Below, piece after piece: positions 10,617-18,779 of a stretch of DNA of 18,779 bases. The notes under the pieces were generated by a model. It did no database searches. It saw only the letters and a program-made list of their open reading frames with translations, and was not told where the DNA came from. The translations under genes and the position numbers were made by a program. Origin of the DNA: Spirogloea muscicola (Eukaryota > Streptophyta > Zygnematophyceae > Spirogloeales > Spirogloeaceae); the NCBI GenBank assembly GCA_009602725.1, contig WELB01000165.1:91415-110193 (forward strand), written 5' to 3'. Positions within the stretch are counted from its first letter, which is position 1. Each line of letters opens with the position of its first letter.

Positions 10617-13600
10617 TCAGCCCTCTGCGGGCTTCTGCTTCACCCGAGGTCGTGGGAGCGGCCGCTTGGCCGCCGGAGAGCGCCGCAGCTCGAGGCCTGC
10701 CCGTCCGTTGGCCGCGGCAGCTGCCGCCGTGCGCCGCCTACGCCGCGGCGGCGGCGCCGCATCGACCTGCGCCCCCGCGGGCATCTCCGCGTCGTCTGCC
10801 GGAGCCCGCTGCGCGCTGTCGTGGTCGAGCTCGCCGGCCTGCTCGACGCCGCCGCTCAATGGCACAGCCTCTACCGCGACATTCTCCGCCGGCTCTGGCG
10901 CGTCGCCCGCCTCCATTGTCAGGCCGTCGGCTGCCGCGAGCTCGCCGTCGCTGTGGTCCTCGCCGTGGGGCCCGCCGTCAGCCTCCGGCTGCTCAATCGC
11001 CGCCGCCTGCCTCGATGCAGCCCGCCGCGCCCGCCGGTTGGGCGCCTTGGCCGGCCTGAGCAGGCCGCGCGCGCGGAGGAGGTCGGCGGCCGACGGTGGC
11101 GGGGCCTCCGGGACGAGCACCGCCATGGCGCCCAGCGTGTAGTCCAGCAGGAACGTGCTGCGCTCCAGCCGGTCGATGCGCGCAAAGTGCCGCTGCGTAT
11201 AAGGCTGCAGGCCCGCCAGAACCTCCTGCAGGCCGTGGACCTGGCACGATGGCGAATCCGGCTCAATCATTGACACACACGGATTAACCACTCCATTTGA
11301 TTTAGGTTCAGGGTTAGTGTAGGATTCAGTGCTTAGGGTTTAGGGCTTAGGGGTTTAGGGTTGCACGCTTCATTATCCACACAGCTTGCAGCCCTGAAGG
11401 ACTCAGCCAGGCACTAGTGTTTAGGATTGAGGTTGGAGACTAGAGTTTGCCAGCTGTTGGCAGCGCCAATGGCTTAATCAGAGTTTGTAACCTGATCATG
11501 GTTGTGGGCTTGACCTGCGTGTTGGGTCTTGGGGCTTAGTGCTAACCTCGAGGAGGCGGGCAGGTGAGTGGTGCCCGAGGACCGCAGCCAGCACACGCTG
11601 CGCGGTGTGGCAGTACTTTGCGTTGGTGTTCCACTCGCGCACGTACTCGAGCAGCACGCGCAGCTGGTCCGGCACCAGTGGCGCCACCACCGCTTTCAGC
11701 CCCGCCTCCGCGACACCCGACCTGCAGGCAACCAGGGGCCGGTGTGGCACATATTTCTCAATTAAGGGACGTCAATATGGCACTGGCTTTCTTGTAGAAG
11801 ACTCACAGCATGTCATGCCAGTGTCACAACAGTATCTGCGAGTGAGAGGCTGGTGTAAAACTGAGAAGCCATGTGCCACTATACCCGATGAGCTGGGAGA
11901 AGACAGAGAGCATCTTGTACGGCCGCCGAAGCTCGAACGCAAGCTGCACGGCGTGCACGTAGTCCGCGGCAGCGAGCGCGTTCGAGAGGTCCTGGTCCTT
12001 CAAAATGGCCTCCTCCTGCGAGCATGCCGGCAGGACCGCAGTGAGAGCACCCTCTGCTGGTTGCGAAGGCCCTTGGCGAGATGGTCATGACAGGAATCCT
12101 GGCAGGAGGTGCCACAGAAGCGCACCTCCTTGCGCGCCACCTCCTCGGCCTCTTCCACCGTACAATCGGACCAGATGTTGATGAGAGCGTCGCTCCCGCC
12201 GGAAGCCAGCATCTCACCATCTGCTGCTACAGCCAGCGCCCAGACCTGGCCGTCCCCCAACCGGAAGTGCGCAGGCAGTCAGTGACAAGAAGCGGTTGGG
12301 CCTGGCTTGGCGGTGGGAAATCCCTGGCTGCAGCAAGCCAGGGTCTTGCGGCGCAACTAACCCGGTCGTCGTGATGGTCGAAGGTGCCAAGACACTCGCT
12401 GCTGCGCACCGTCCACAGCTTCAGCAGGCCGTCAGCACCTGTAACACAGGAAGCACTGGCGTAAGTGCCGCCTCAAATCAATTCTACAGTATCTGATTGA
12501 TCCAGATGGAATAGCAATTCTGAGTTCCAAGATCTTGATTCAGTGCGTCCATGCACAATTCGATGCAGCGGCGCAAACAGGGCAGCCCCAGCTCAGCAGT
12601 TGGTGCACCTGCCGAGACGACCTGGGTGCCGTGCGAGACAAATGCGGCCTTGAGCACGGAGCCACTGTGGCCCTCGAGCGTGCGTAGGCAGGCGCCATCG
12701 GCAAGCGACCAGATGCGCAGCGTCTTGTCGCCCGATGCCGTCAGCACCGCCTGGTCGACCGGCGAAAACTCAACGCACCACACCCCGCGCTTGTGGCCCC
12801 GCAGCACAACGCCAGGTGCCAACTCCGGCAGCCGCCACACCCTTGCTGTGCGGTCCTGATAGCCAGACCGCCTTGGTTCTCAGAGACGATCCGGCACATG
12901 CAGAGACATCCAAGTGCCAATGTTTGATGGGGGTTTTTCTGACATTGATCCCACTTCTTACCTGAGAACCGCTGCAGGCGAGCGCGTCGTTGGGGGAGAC
13001 AGCCACAGCATTGATGTCCTTGTCGTGCGCCGCGGTTGTGGCCCTACTTGCCAGCTTCAAGGGTCCTACATGGTCACCACCACTGCCCTTAGCGTCCAGC
13101 ACACCATCCAAGCTCCACACCTTCAATGTCCGGTCGCTGCAGGCCAGCAATTCGCCAGAGGTCAAGGAGGTAAAGTGGTGCAAGAGCAGCGAGGGAATGT
13201 GCCGTCATGGGGCAGGCGGAGCATGCTAAACCACCGCTTGTATGCACCTGCTTCCACTGACGAGGAAGCTGGGCTTTCGGCGCGCAAAAGCCACGCCGCC
13301 AACTGCACCCATGTGACCGGAGCCCACCGCCAGGCATCGGCCACTCTCGCAGTCCCACACCCGTACCTGTGAGCCAGCGCCAGCGGGAGTGAGCAGGGGG
13401 GGCCGTGAATATGCAGCGTAAAAGCCTGGCCGGATGTGTACAAGCCCAAGACTTTTGGCGGCGAGATAGGGGTGGAGGTAAGGTGGACGCTGCCCAGCAA
13501 GCGCAGCTCACACTGTGGTCCTTGCTTGCTGTTGCCAACAGGGCGTAGCCTGTGTTGGACGTGCTCGCATCAATGGCCAGAACCGTGTCGGAGTGCCCCA

Positions 13601-15601
13601 CCAGAGACTGCCGGCAGCTAAGCTCGCTGAGGTCGTATACACGGACCTACAAACATAGCAGGGTGAGCACTCCCAACTGTCAGCCAGTCGCATGTCGCGT
13701 GGTGACGGCCGGAGCCAAGCTACGGAGCTTGGCCTCTCGATATTTGACAGGCTGCACCAGCAGCCAGCCATTTCCTGTGTGGGGCCCTCACATAGACCGT
13801 CGCCTGGCCCTAACCCTCAAATTCAAGTGCCTTAGACCCTGCATGCCAGTTGGCAGTGTGTTGTATACATCTGGCAGAGCGCAAGCAGGTGCCCTCGCGG
13901 CTCCGAACCTGATCACTGTTGGTGGCTGCTGCCAGGTACTCGTTGCCGGCCCCGACAAACCTCAGGTCGACAATCTCGTCCAAGAAGCCAATGAGTTGCC
14001 GAGAGAGCATGAAGGCCTTGCCGTCCTGGTCCACCTCCAGGATGAGCAGCCGCTGGTCCTGGGTCGCGCACAGTAGACCGCGGTTCCCGGGCATCATCGC
14101 AACGGAGGCCAGCCCCCGGAGCGTTACAGCAGCCTCGCCCTGGCCGCCTGCATCTCCATGTGGCGCCTCCATCCCGGTCACCGGCTGCTCATACACGCAC
14201 TTGCCGCTGCGGAAAGCCAAGGGGCCCTGCCGGTCAGCACCTCAACGCGTCGCCAAGACCACACCGCTAGCGTGGCTGCTGGTCAGGCCTGGCCTCCACC
14301 GACCTGTCCGCTTGCCAGCACCGGATGGCGCCCTTCTCGCCAACTGTCAGGAAGCGGATGGCGCCCTTCTTTTTGCTGCGCTTGGCAGCGGTGGCAGGGC
14401 TGGTGGCGGCGGGCTGGCTGCCTGGCAGTCCGCAGCCGTCGGGCAAAGCGAGGACGCCCTCCACAGCCTCGAACACCGGCACTGTGACCTCCAGGCTCCA
14501 GTCACGGGCGCTCCACACGTTTACCACCTGGGAGCGCGAGCGCTTTGAACGGCTGTCACCTTAAGTGCAAAGCCTAGATATGGGCATTTTGGTGAAGATA
14601 GCGGTCAGGGTTAAGAACTATGGTTGGCTTCGGATGTCCACCAGGCTGCAGGGTTAGGGTCAAGACCCTATCCCTAAGTGTCAGGGTTCAGGGTTTAGGA
14701 CTGGGGTTGGCAACTTTATCCGCCGGGCTGCAAGGTGACGGCCGCAGCTGGGGAGGGCAGGAAGCCGCCACCTTGTCGCGTGCGGCCGACAGGAGAGTGC
14801 GGCCAGGGCCGTCGAAGGCGAGGCCAGTGACCGCCGAGAAGTGCTTCTCCAGCACCGCGGAGCACGCCCGGCCGACCAGGTCCCACACGCGCACCGCGCC
14901 GTCCTCGCCGCCTGACAGCAGCTGCAGCCCTCATTGCCTCACACGTCAGAGCGGCAAGGCGCTCAGGGCTAGCTCGGCCCCCATGCCCAATGAGGCCTCC
15001 AAGACAACGTGCCAGTGGGCCAGCAGTGGCGAGGGAGGCCCGATCTATGGAGGGTCTGCGCACCAGGAGGCGGTGGGGGTCGGGGTGGAAGAGCAGCGCG
15101 GAGACGACGCTGGCGTGGCCGGCGAAGGCGTGCGTGCAGAAGCCGCGGGCGGTGTCCCAGACGCGCACGCCGCCACGGCCGCCGGCGCCCGTGGCCAGCA
15201 GGCCGCCCGAGGCGTCCACTGCCATGGCCGCCACCGGCGCGTCGTGGGCCTGCCGCCAGAACCAACGAGGAGGCCGAGCCAAACAAGGAATCAAAAATGA
15301 AGCGCATTTCGCAGGATTCGAACCTGTGACCTTCGACTTAGAAGAGCATCAGCCAGCTTCCCGCGCTGCGCCGCTGATGGCGGCGGCGGAGGAGCCGGGG
15401 CCAGGATCAATCTGAAGACGGGGGTTCGAGTGAGCGGCTCAGCAATACTGAGAGTGCGGAAGCCGAGCTCGACCTTCCAGGCGCGCCGCAGCTCCGGCGG
15501 CGGCGCGTCGGCGGCCGCCGTGGCCGCCGGCAGGGCCCACATGCGCGTCAGCAGCGAGCGCGAGCTGGCGTACACGGCGCCGGGCCCCAGCGNGTCCGCC
15601 G
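10617..15601 (-). CDS. UTP13: UTP13 / TBL3 / TORMOZ-type WD40 protein of the SSU processome, N-terminus not found
   Basis: UTP13 is a UTP-B subunit of the nucleolar small-subunit processome, needed for 18S rRNA processing. Exons in gene order: 15601-15474, 15249-15064, 14921-14772, 14527-14304, 14206-13909, 13646-13512, 13366-13248, 13136-12962, 12855-12609, 12438-12362, 12245-12126, 12015-11885, 11721-11547, 11240-10617, giving about 928 residues. Introns are GT-AG and in phase. The first visible exon gives SRSLLTRMWAL and LRRAWK, then AHDAPVAAM opens the next. WD40 blades include VRVWDLVGRACSAVLEKHFS, VRVYDLSELSCRQSLVGH, DRTLKVWSLDG, AAHDKDINAVAVSPND, GHKRGVWCVEFSPVDQ and GADGLLKLW. The C-terminal helical Utp13 domain has LAFELRRPYKML, LLEYVREWNTNAKYCH, PYTQRHFARIDRLERS and FLLDYTLGAM, followed by a 150-residue low-complexity tail rich in Ala, Arg and acidic residues. 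These C-terminal motifs are closer to plant TORMOZ than to animal TBL3. About 70 N-terminal residues and the ATG are missing, and the 15601 boundary is a guess. Confidence 0.92.
11300..11363. repeat. Degenerate TTTAGGG telomere-like tract in a UTP13 intron
   Basis: The plus strand carries a run of tttaggg-like units with changes, including perfect neighbours ttagggtttaggg near 11332 and gggtttagggtt near 11352. It lies within the last UTP13 intron (11241-11546). The unit is the plant-type telomere heptamer. Degeneracy shows it is old or a short insertion that decayed, not a chromosome end, because gene sequence continues on both sides. Confidence 0.75.
14650..14699. repeat. Second telomere-like tract in a UTP13 intron
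   Basis: The tract contains agggttagggtc, then the complementary-sense accctatccctaa, then cagggtttagg. Units of both orientations lie side by side, so the DNA can form a small hairpin (agggtc/gaccct). It lies in the intron 14528-14771 and is more decayed than the tract at 11300. Confidence 0.6.
15302..15370 (-). pseudogene. Decayed tRNA-Arg(UCU)-like element in a UTP13 intron
   Basis: On the minus strand a perfect RNA polymerase III B box, GGTTCGAATCC (15314-15324), sits in a T-arm with one mismatch. Upstream are a standard variable loop AGGTC and an anticodon-type loop CTTCTAA (15338-15344), whose middle reads UCU, arginine. The anticodon stem does not pair well. The D-arm side (AAGCTGG) is too short by several bases for a normal tRNA, and the outer GCGCA/TGCGC ends fit only with a two-base offset. 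This looks like a tRNA pseudogene or the head of a tRNA-derived SINE rather than a working gene. It lies in the intron 15250-15473. Confidence 0.45.
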
Positions 15602-15819
15602 CTGAACCGCCGCCGTCGCCGCCGCCGCCGCTGCCGGCGCCTGCGGCCGACCCATGGCCGCCGGCGCGGCGCGCAGCAGATGGCAGTGAGGACCCCCGCG
15701 CCGAACCCCAAGCCCCGGCTGACGGTGAGCAGCGGCGCGTCAGCTGACCGGCTCCAAGCGCTCCAGGCTTCAGCTCGGACCCAAGTGAACCAATCCTGTC
15801 AGCTTCAAGTCATTTGGGA

Positions 15820-16020
15820 GGATTTCGGCCCCCATCTGGACCTTGTCCATTTTTGGCCTTTCACTGCTTATGGTAATTTAGCACTTCACGGCCCCTTCGG
15901 ACCTTTCTAGGCTGGCTTTCCACAGCCCTCAAGAGATAGAAGTAAGCTTTTCCAGAGGGGGCGAGGGCTGTGAGAAGCCAGCCCAATAGGATTGGACAAG
16001 GTCCAAAAGGCCGAAGAGCA
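15820..16020. repeat. Large inverted repeat of the dispersed repeat family
   Basis: Outer arms tggaccttgtcca (15837-15849) and tggacaaggtcca (15993-16005) are exact reverse complements. Inner arms of 21 bases at 15910-15930 and 15963-15983 pair with two mismatches; their core is ctggctt and acagccctc. The left side has extra bases between outer and inner arms. Both sides resemble the copies at 1641-1938, in the same order of motifs. The unit is therefore a mobile or amplified short element that inserted twice in opposite orientation, or a foldback element. Confidence 0.7.
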
Positions 16021-16208
16021 GTAGAATTGTTTGATATGAGGTGTGCGGCATGACTACTGACAGGACAAGTCGAAGTAGCAAAGCATTCTAAGCACAAGAT
16101 GCCCTCCTTCGAAGGCCATGAATAGGAGAGGACCACGCAGAAGCTGCTTGACTTCGCTTCCAAACTCAAAGTAGCTAAGTGACCGGAGCATTGCAATGAT
16201 GACAAAGC

Positions 16209-16384
16209 TGTCCAGCCAACTTCCTGGGTGCACTCTTTGGTGACGTTTACAGCTGGCATACGTACTTATATATATAAATTGTCGTTCTATTTCTATTGTC
16301 CAGCCAACTTCCTGGGTGCACTCTTTGGTGGCGTTTACAGCTGGCATACGTACTCATTCATATTAGTTGTCGTTCTATTCTTAA
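16209..16384. repeat. 88-base tandem duplication
   Basis: Two copies, 16209-16296 and 16297-16384, both begin tgtccagccaacttcctggg and end around gtcgttctatt. The first two thirds are almost identical (one change, gacg to ggcg). The last third diverges in an AT-rich part (tatatatataaatt against attcatattagt). Both copies are non-coding as far as can be seen. Confidence 0.9.
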
Positions 16385-16675
16385 ATAGAAGGAAGATGAG
16401 AGGTGGTGAACAGGTCAGAGGATCAATTGTTCATGATGGCGGACTGTTCCTATCCAGTTCAGGCAGGCAAGGGACCTGCACCTAGCGTGGCAAAGAATAA
16501 AAGAATCAGGATGCCTGGAGTATACGTGGTCTTGAGTCCTGGCCTTTTAGACGCACCTCGTCGTGGCAGTGCCAGTGTCCTTACTACCGTGTATCAACAA
16601 AGATCATGATCAGGCCTAGAATTTGGTATCATCATCCGTTCAATTGTCCGGCAGCTTTCCTGCTGGACTGTGTGC

Positions 16676-18777
16676 TCACTGCCATGGAAACCTGCCGCCA
16701 GCTTTGAGGAATGTGGCTATGAAGAAATCCCTCAGACCTGTGTCATTCTCCTGACAATGCTGGAAGCGCCAGTCCGTAGGCTCCACTGGCTCGGTGCCAA
16801 GGCCCTCAACTCGGTCACTGCTCTGGAGGTCTGACTTCTCACCCCAGTCCGTCACGTACGTCGCCACCCGCCGGAGGAACTTCTGCTTGAAGTCATCCCA
16901 GGCTGGGAACTTGTAGTGGTTGATGACAACGAGCGCCTTGCGCCACCGCACGTACTCATAGCCCTCCTTGAGGTCAAAGTGGTGGATGGCACCGCACCGC
17001 GTCCCATCCATCGCCTCCAATAGCACTGTATGACAGGGACACTAAGCTTGTCTGCAATGAGTGTGCCTGATGAGCCTAGGCTGCAGGTCAGCCCCTTGTG
17101 AATGACGAGCTTTAGCTAGACGATGAATGTAGGTATTAGCAAGATGTTGTCATCTTTCTGGACAATGTTGATCAGGATCCAAACCAAGCCATCAAGTCTG
17201 TCCCACAAGTAAAGCGTACCAATAGACTTGTGCCGTTGCGGCTTCCTGTCCCGGCACGTATAGCTGATGACCTGCCCGCCCGGCAGCTGACTTTTGAGTC
17301 CCGATGGGCCAAAGTCATAGCAGAGGAGCTGTACTGCTCCCACCGGCCCACCTCCGGAGGTCATCGACACACTGCGCTCCAGAATAAGGTGCAGCGCAGG
17401 CCTTCCCGGCTCGCCCAGCGCGGCCCGCGGGTAGACGAACTCGTCGACGTCAGTGTACAACATCCAGGTACAGTCTGGCTCTGCATGCAGCGCGCAGTGT
17501 GAGAAACCGGCCTCCTGCGTCTTGAGCCACGGCCAGGGCCGCCGCGAAACGTTGTAGCCTGTCTCTGCAAGCACGTCCAGGGCGTCTAGGAGTCCATCGT
17601 CGCTGCACCCATTGTTGCCATCAGGGCGGATAACAATCAGCCAGGACCACCAGCAAAAGTTACAACAAGCAGATCCACCTTGCTTGTATCCATTTGCACA
17701 GTACCGTCAAAGAAGCTAAGATGCGCTTGCCTGTTGTTGTCGTAGAAGAAGAAGCTCTCGACGCCGAGGTAGCTGTGGTAGGCCACCCACTCGTGCAGGA
17801 ACCTTGCCTTGTTCCACACCATGGTGCAGGCGCAGAGGTGCCACCGCTTGCGCGCCAGCTCGACGCGGTCTCGCTGGAATGCCTGCAGGTCATCAAAGTA
17901 CACGACCGAGGGCAGCAGCCTGCCGCGCACGCGGAGGCTGACTTTGCAAACGCGGAGGCGGTGGAACGGGAGCCCCGGCGGCAGCTTGCACCGCACGCCC
18001 TCGTAGCAGGCTTCGGAGGCCGCTGTGCTCGCCACCGCGCCGAAGACGCAGCGGAGGTCCTCCACCGGCGTGCGCTTCTGGGCTCTGCTCGCGACGACGC
18101 CCTTGGCGAAGACGAGCAGGTCGCCGTCCACCGGCACGGCCTCGTAGACGAGGCGCTGCCAGCCGGGATCAACCGGGTACGCAGCCGAGGTGGAGAGCCT
18201 CGTGCCGTTGCTGGCCACGAGCGTCACCGGCTTGGCGACGAGCCCCAGACGCAGCTCCGCAGGTGGGTGCTCGCAGCGCGCCACGTGGCCGTCGACGGCG
18301 ATGAGCGCCGTCTCGACGCGGCCGTTGAAGAGGCAGGCGCCACCATTGCCACCACGGCGCTGCAGCCTCGGCGAGCCTCCAGTAAAGAGCAGCAGCTGCT
18401 CGTCGAACGCCACGGCGTCCCTGACGACGGCGGCGGCGTGGCCCGACGGCTCCGGGCCGTCGTCCCGCGCGACGGGCAGCGGCAAGCCGTCGGCGACCGC
18501 CGCTGCGGAGCCGCCGCCGTCGAGCTCCCGCGGGCCTGCGCTCAGTGGCGACCAAGTCAGCCGAGCTCACACGGCAGCCATGGCGGGCAGAGGGCAAGCC
18601 GGGCGGCGAGGGTGCTGAGGAGGGAGGGCCCGGACCAGAGCGCGCGAGGAGGTGGACGACGAGCACGGCGGCGAGCACGGCGGGGCCGAGCAGGGCGCGC
18701 ACCGCCGCGCCGGAGACCTTGGCGGCCGGCAGCGGCGGCGGCCAGAGGAGCCGGGCGGCCTCCGCCAGCCCGCGCAT
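16676..18777 (-). CDS. GT92/DUF23 (UPF0392-type) glycosyltransferase, type II membrane protein, 4 exons
   Basis: Exons in gene order: 18777-18636, 18535-17731, 17602-17220, 17025-16676; 1680 bases, 559 residues. Family members are Golgi type II proteins; the plant GALS branch makes beta-1,4-galactan, but the substrate of the UPF0392 branch is not known to me. Residues about 25-45 form a hydrophobic anchor (AVRALLGPAVLAAVLVVHLL) after a short N-terminal segment. The catalytic domain starts at about residue 270 with CTMVWNKARFLHEWVAYHSY and FFFYDNNS. Then come WPWLKTQEAGFSHCAL, the metal-binding DxD in YTDVDEFVYP (D367, D369), FGPSGLKS, RHKSIV, HHFDLKEGYEY, INHYKFPAW and FLRRVATYVTDW, with a PWQ end. 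The first intron is uncertain: I chose 18536-18635 because both ends agree in phase, but a second donor near 18573 also keeps phase. The second intron (17603-17730) has a GC donor. The rest is secure. Confidence 0.9.
17603..17730 (-). other. GC-AG intron of the GT92 gene
   Basis: The exon ends in aacaacag and the intron begins gcaagc, the usual form of a GC donor (AG followed by GCAAG). The acceptor is gggtgcag. The join gives YDNNS then DDGLLDAL, which continues the family pattern without a gap, while no GT near the exon end does. The intron is 128 bases. Confidence 0.8.
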
Positions 18778-18779
18778 GG

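Larger units (their letters stand above)
15602..16675. other. Repeat-rich region upstream of UTP13 and downstream of the GT92 gene
   Basis: This stretch should contain the missing 5' exon(s) and promoter of UTP13, followed by the 3' UTR of the GT92 gene, both on the minus strand. I could not find a UTP13-like N-terminal segment in any minus frame. Up to about 15730 the DNA is very GC-rich. Beyond that the composition drops and a large inverted repeat (15820-16020) and an 88-base tandem duplication (16209-16384) dominate. The stretch 16385-16675 shows nothing recognisable. Confidence 0.5.

Noticed and set aside
10085-11142. Long plus-strand open frames of 324 and 224 residues rich in Ala, Arg and Pro
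   Set aside because: They are antisense to the last UTP13 exon and its 3' side. High GC makes stop codons rare in all frames, and neither resembles a protein family.
11300-11363. A real chromosome end
   Set aside because: UTP13 exons continue on both sides and the repeat is short and degenerate.
15861-16347. Minus-strand frames that share a MPAVN.TKECTQEVGWT start
   Set aside because: The shared start comes from the 88-base tandem duplication, not from a duplicated protein. No family match and no splice context.
18169-18777. A continuous 202-residue minus frame from the ATG at 18777
   Set aside because: Only its first ~47 residues look real (anchor segment). The rest is an Arg/Ala-rich off-frame reading over the catalytic-side exon, whose true frame is different.

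Overview
The window is ordinary nuclear DNA from a eukaryote, most likely a member of the green lineage. The evidence is spliced genes with many short introns (about 60 to 390 bases, nearly all GT-AG), plant-type TTTAGGG-like repeats inside introns, a fused two-domain phosphoethanolamine N-methyltransferase of the land-plant/green-alga type, and a GT92/DUF23 protein of the plant UPF0392 type. I cannot name the species. There is no operon, CRISPR array, phage or plasmid feature. Two ambiguous bases (10317, 15593) show that this is a draft assembly.

Layout: five protein genes. (1) 2-875 +, the 3' part of GEMIN2 (SMN-complex subunit), two exons seen, its beginning cut by the window edge. (2) 2471-5430 +, a complete 12-exon AAMP-type WD40 gene, 439 residues. 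(3) 6363-10252 -, phosphoethanolamine N-methyltransferase, 13 exons in my model (first exon tentative), 530 residues. (4) 10617 to about 15601 -, UTP13/TBL3/TORMOZ-type WD40 protein of the small-subunit processome, 14 exons seen, with the first roughly 70 residues not found. (5) 16676-18777 -, GT92/DUF23 type II membrane glycosyltransferase, 4 exons, 559 residues, with one GC-AG intron. All exon chains were built by hand from the sequence. Internal joins keep phase, and most agree without gaps with the family pattern as I know it.

Between the genes are 876-2470 (a cluster of a short dispersed repeat), 5431-6362 (AAMP 3' end plus a 35-base tandem repeat), 10253-10616 (a short GC-rich gap) and 15602-16675 (a large inverted repeat of the same dispersed family and an 88-base tandem duplication). 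AAMP and the methyltransferase converge; the three right-hand genes all run leftward.

The genes do not form one pathway. They are housekeeping functions: snRNP assembly, rRNA processing, phosphocholine synthesis, and probably Golgi glycan synthesis. I see no new biological system. The points worth checking are the dispersed repeat family, the GC-AG intron, the missing UTP13 N-terminus, a decayed tRNA-like element in a UTP13 intron, telomere-like tracts in introns, and a strong 5'-to-3' base-composition gradient within AAMP.
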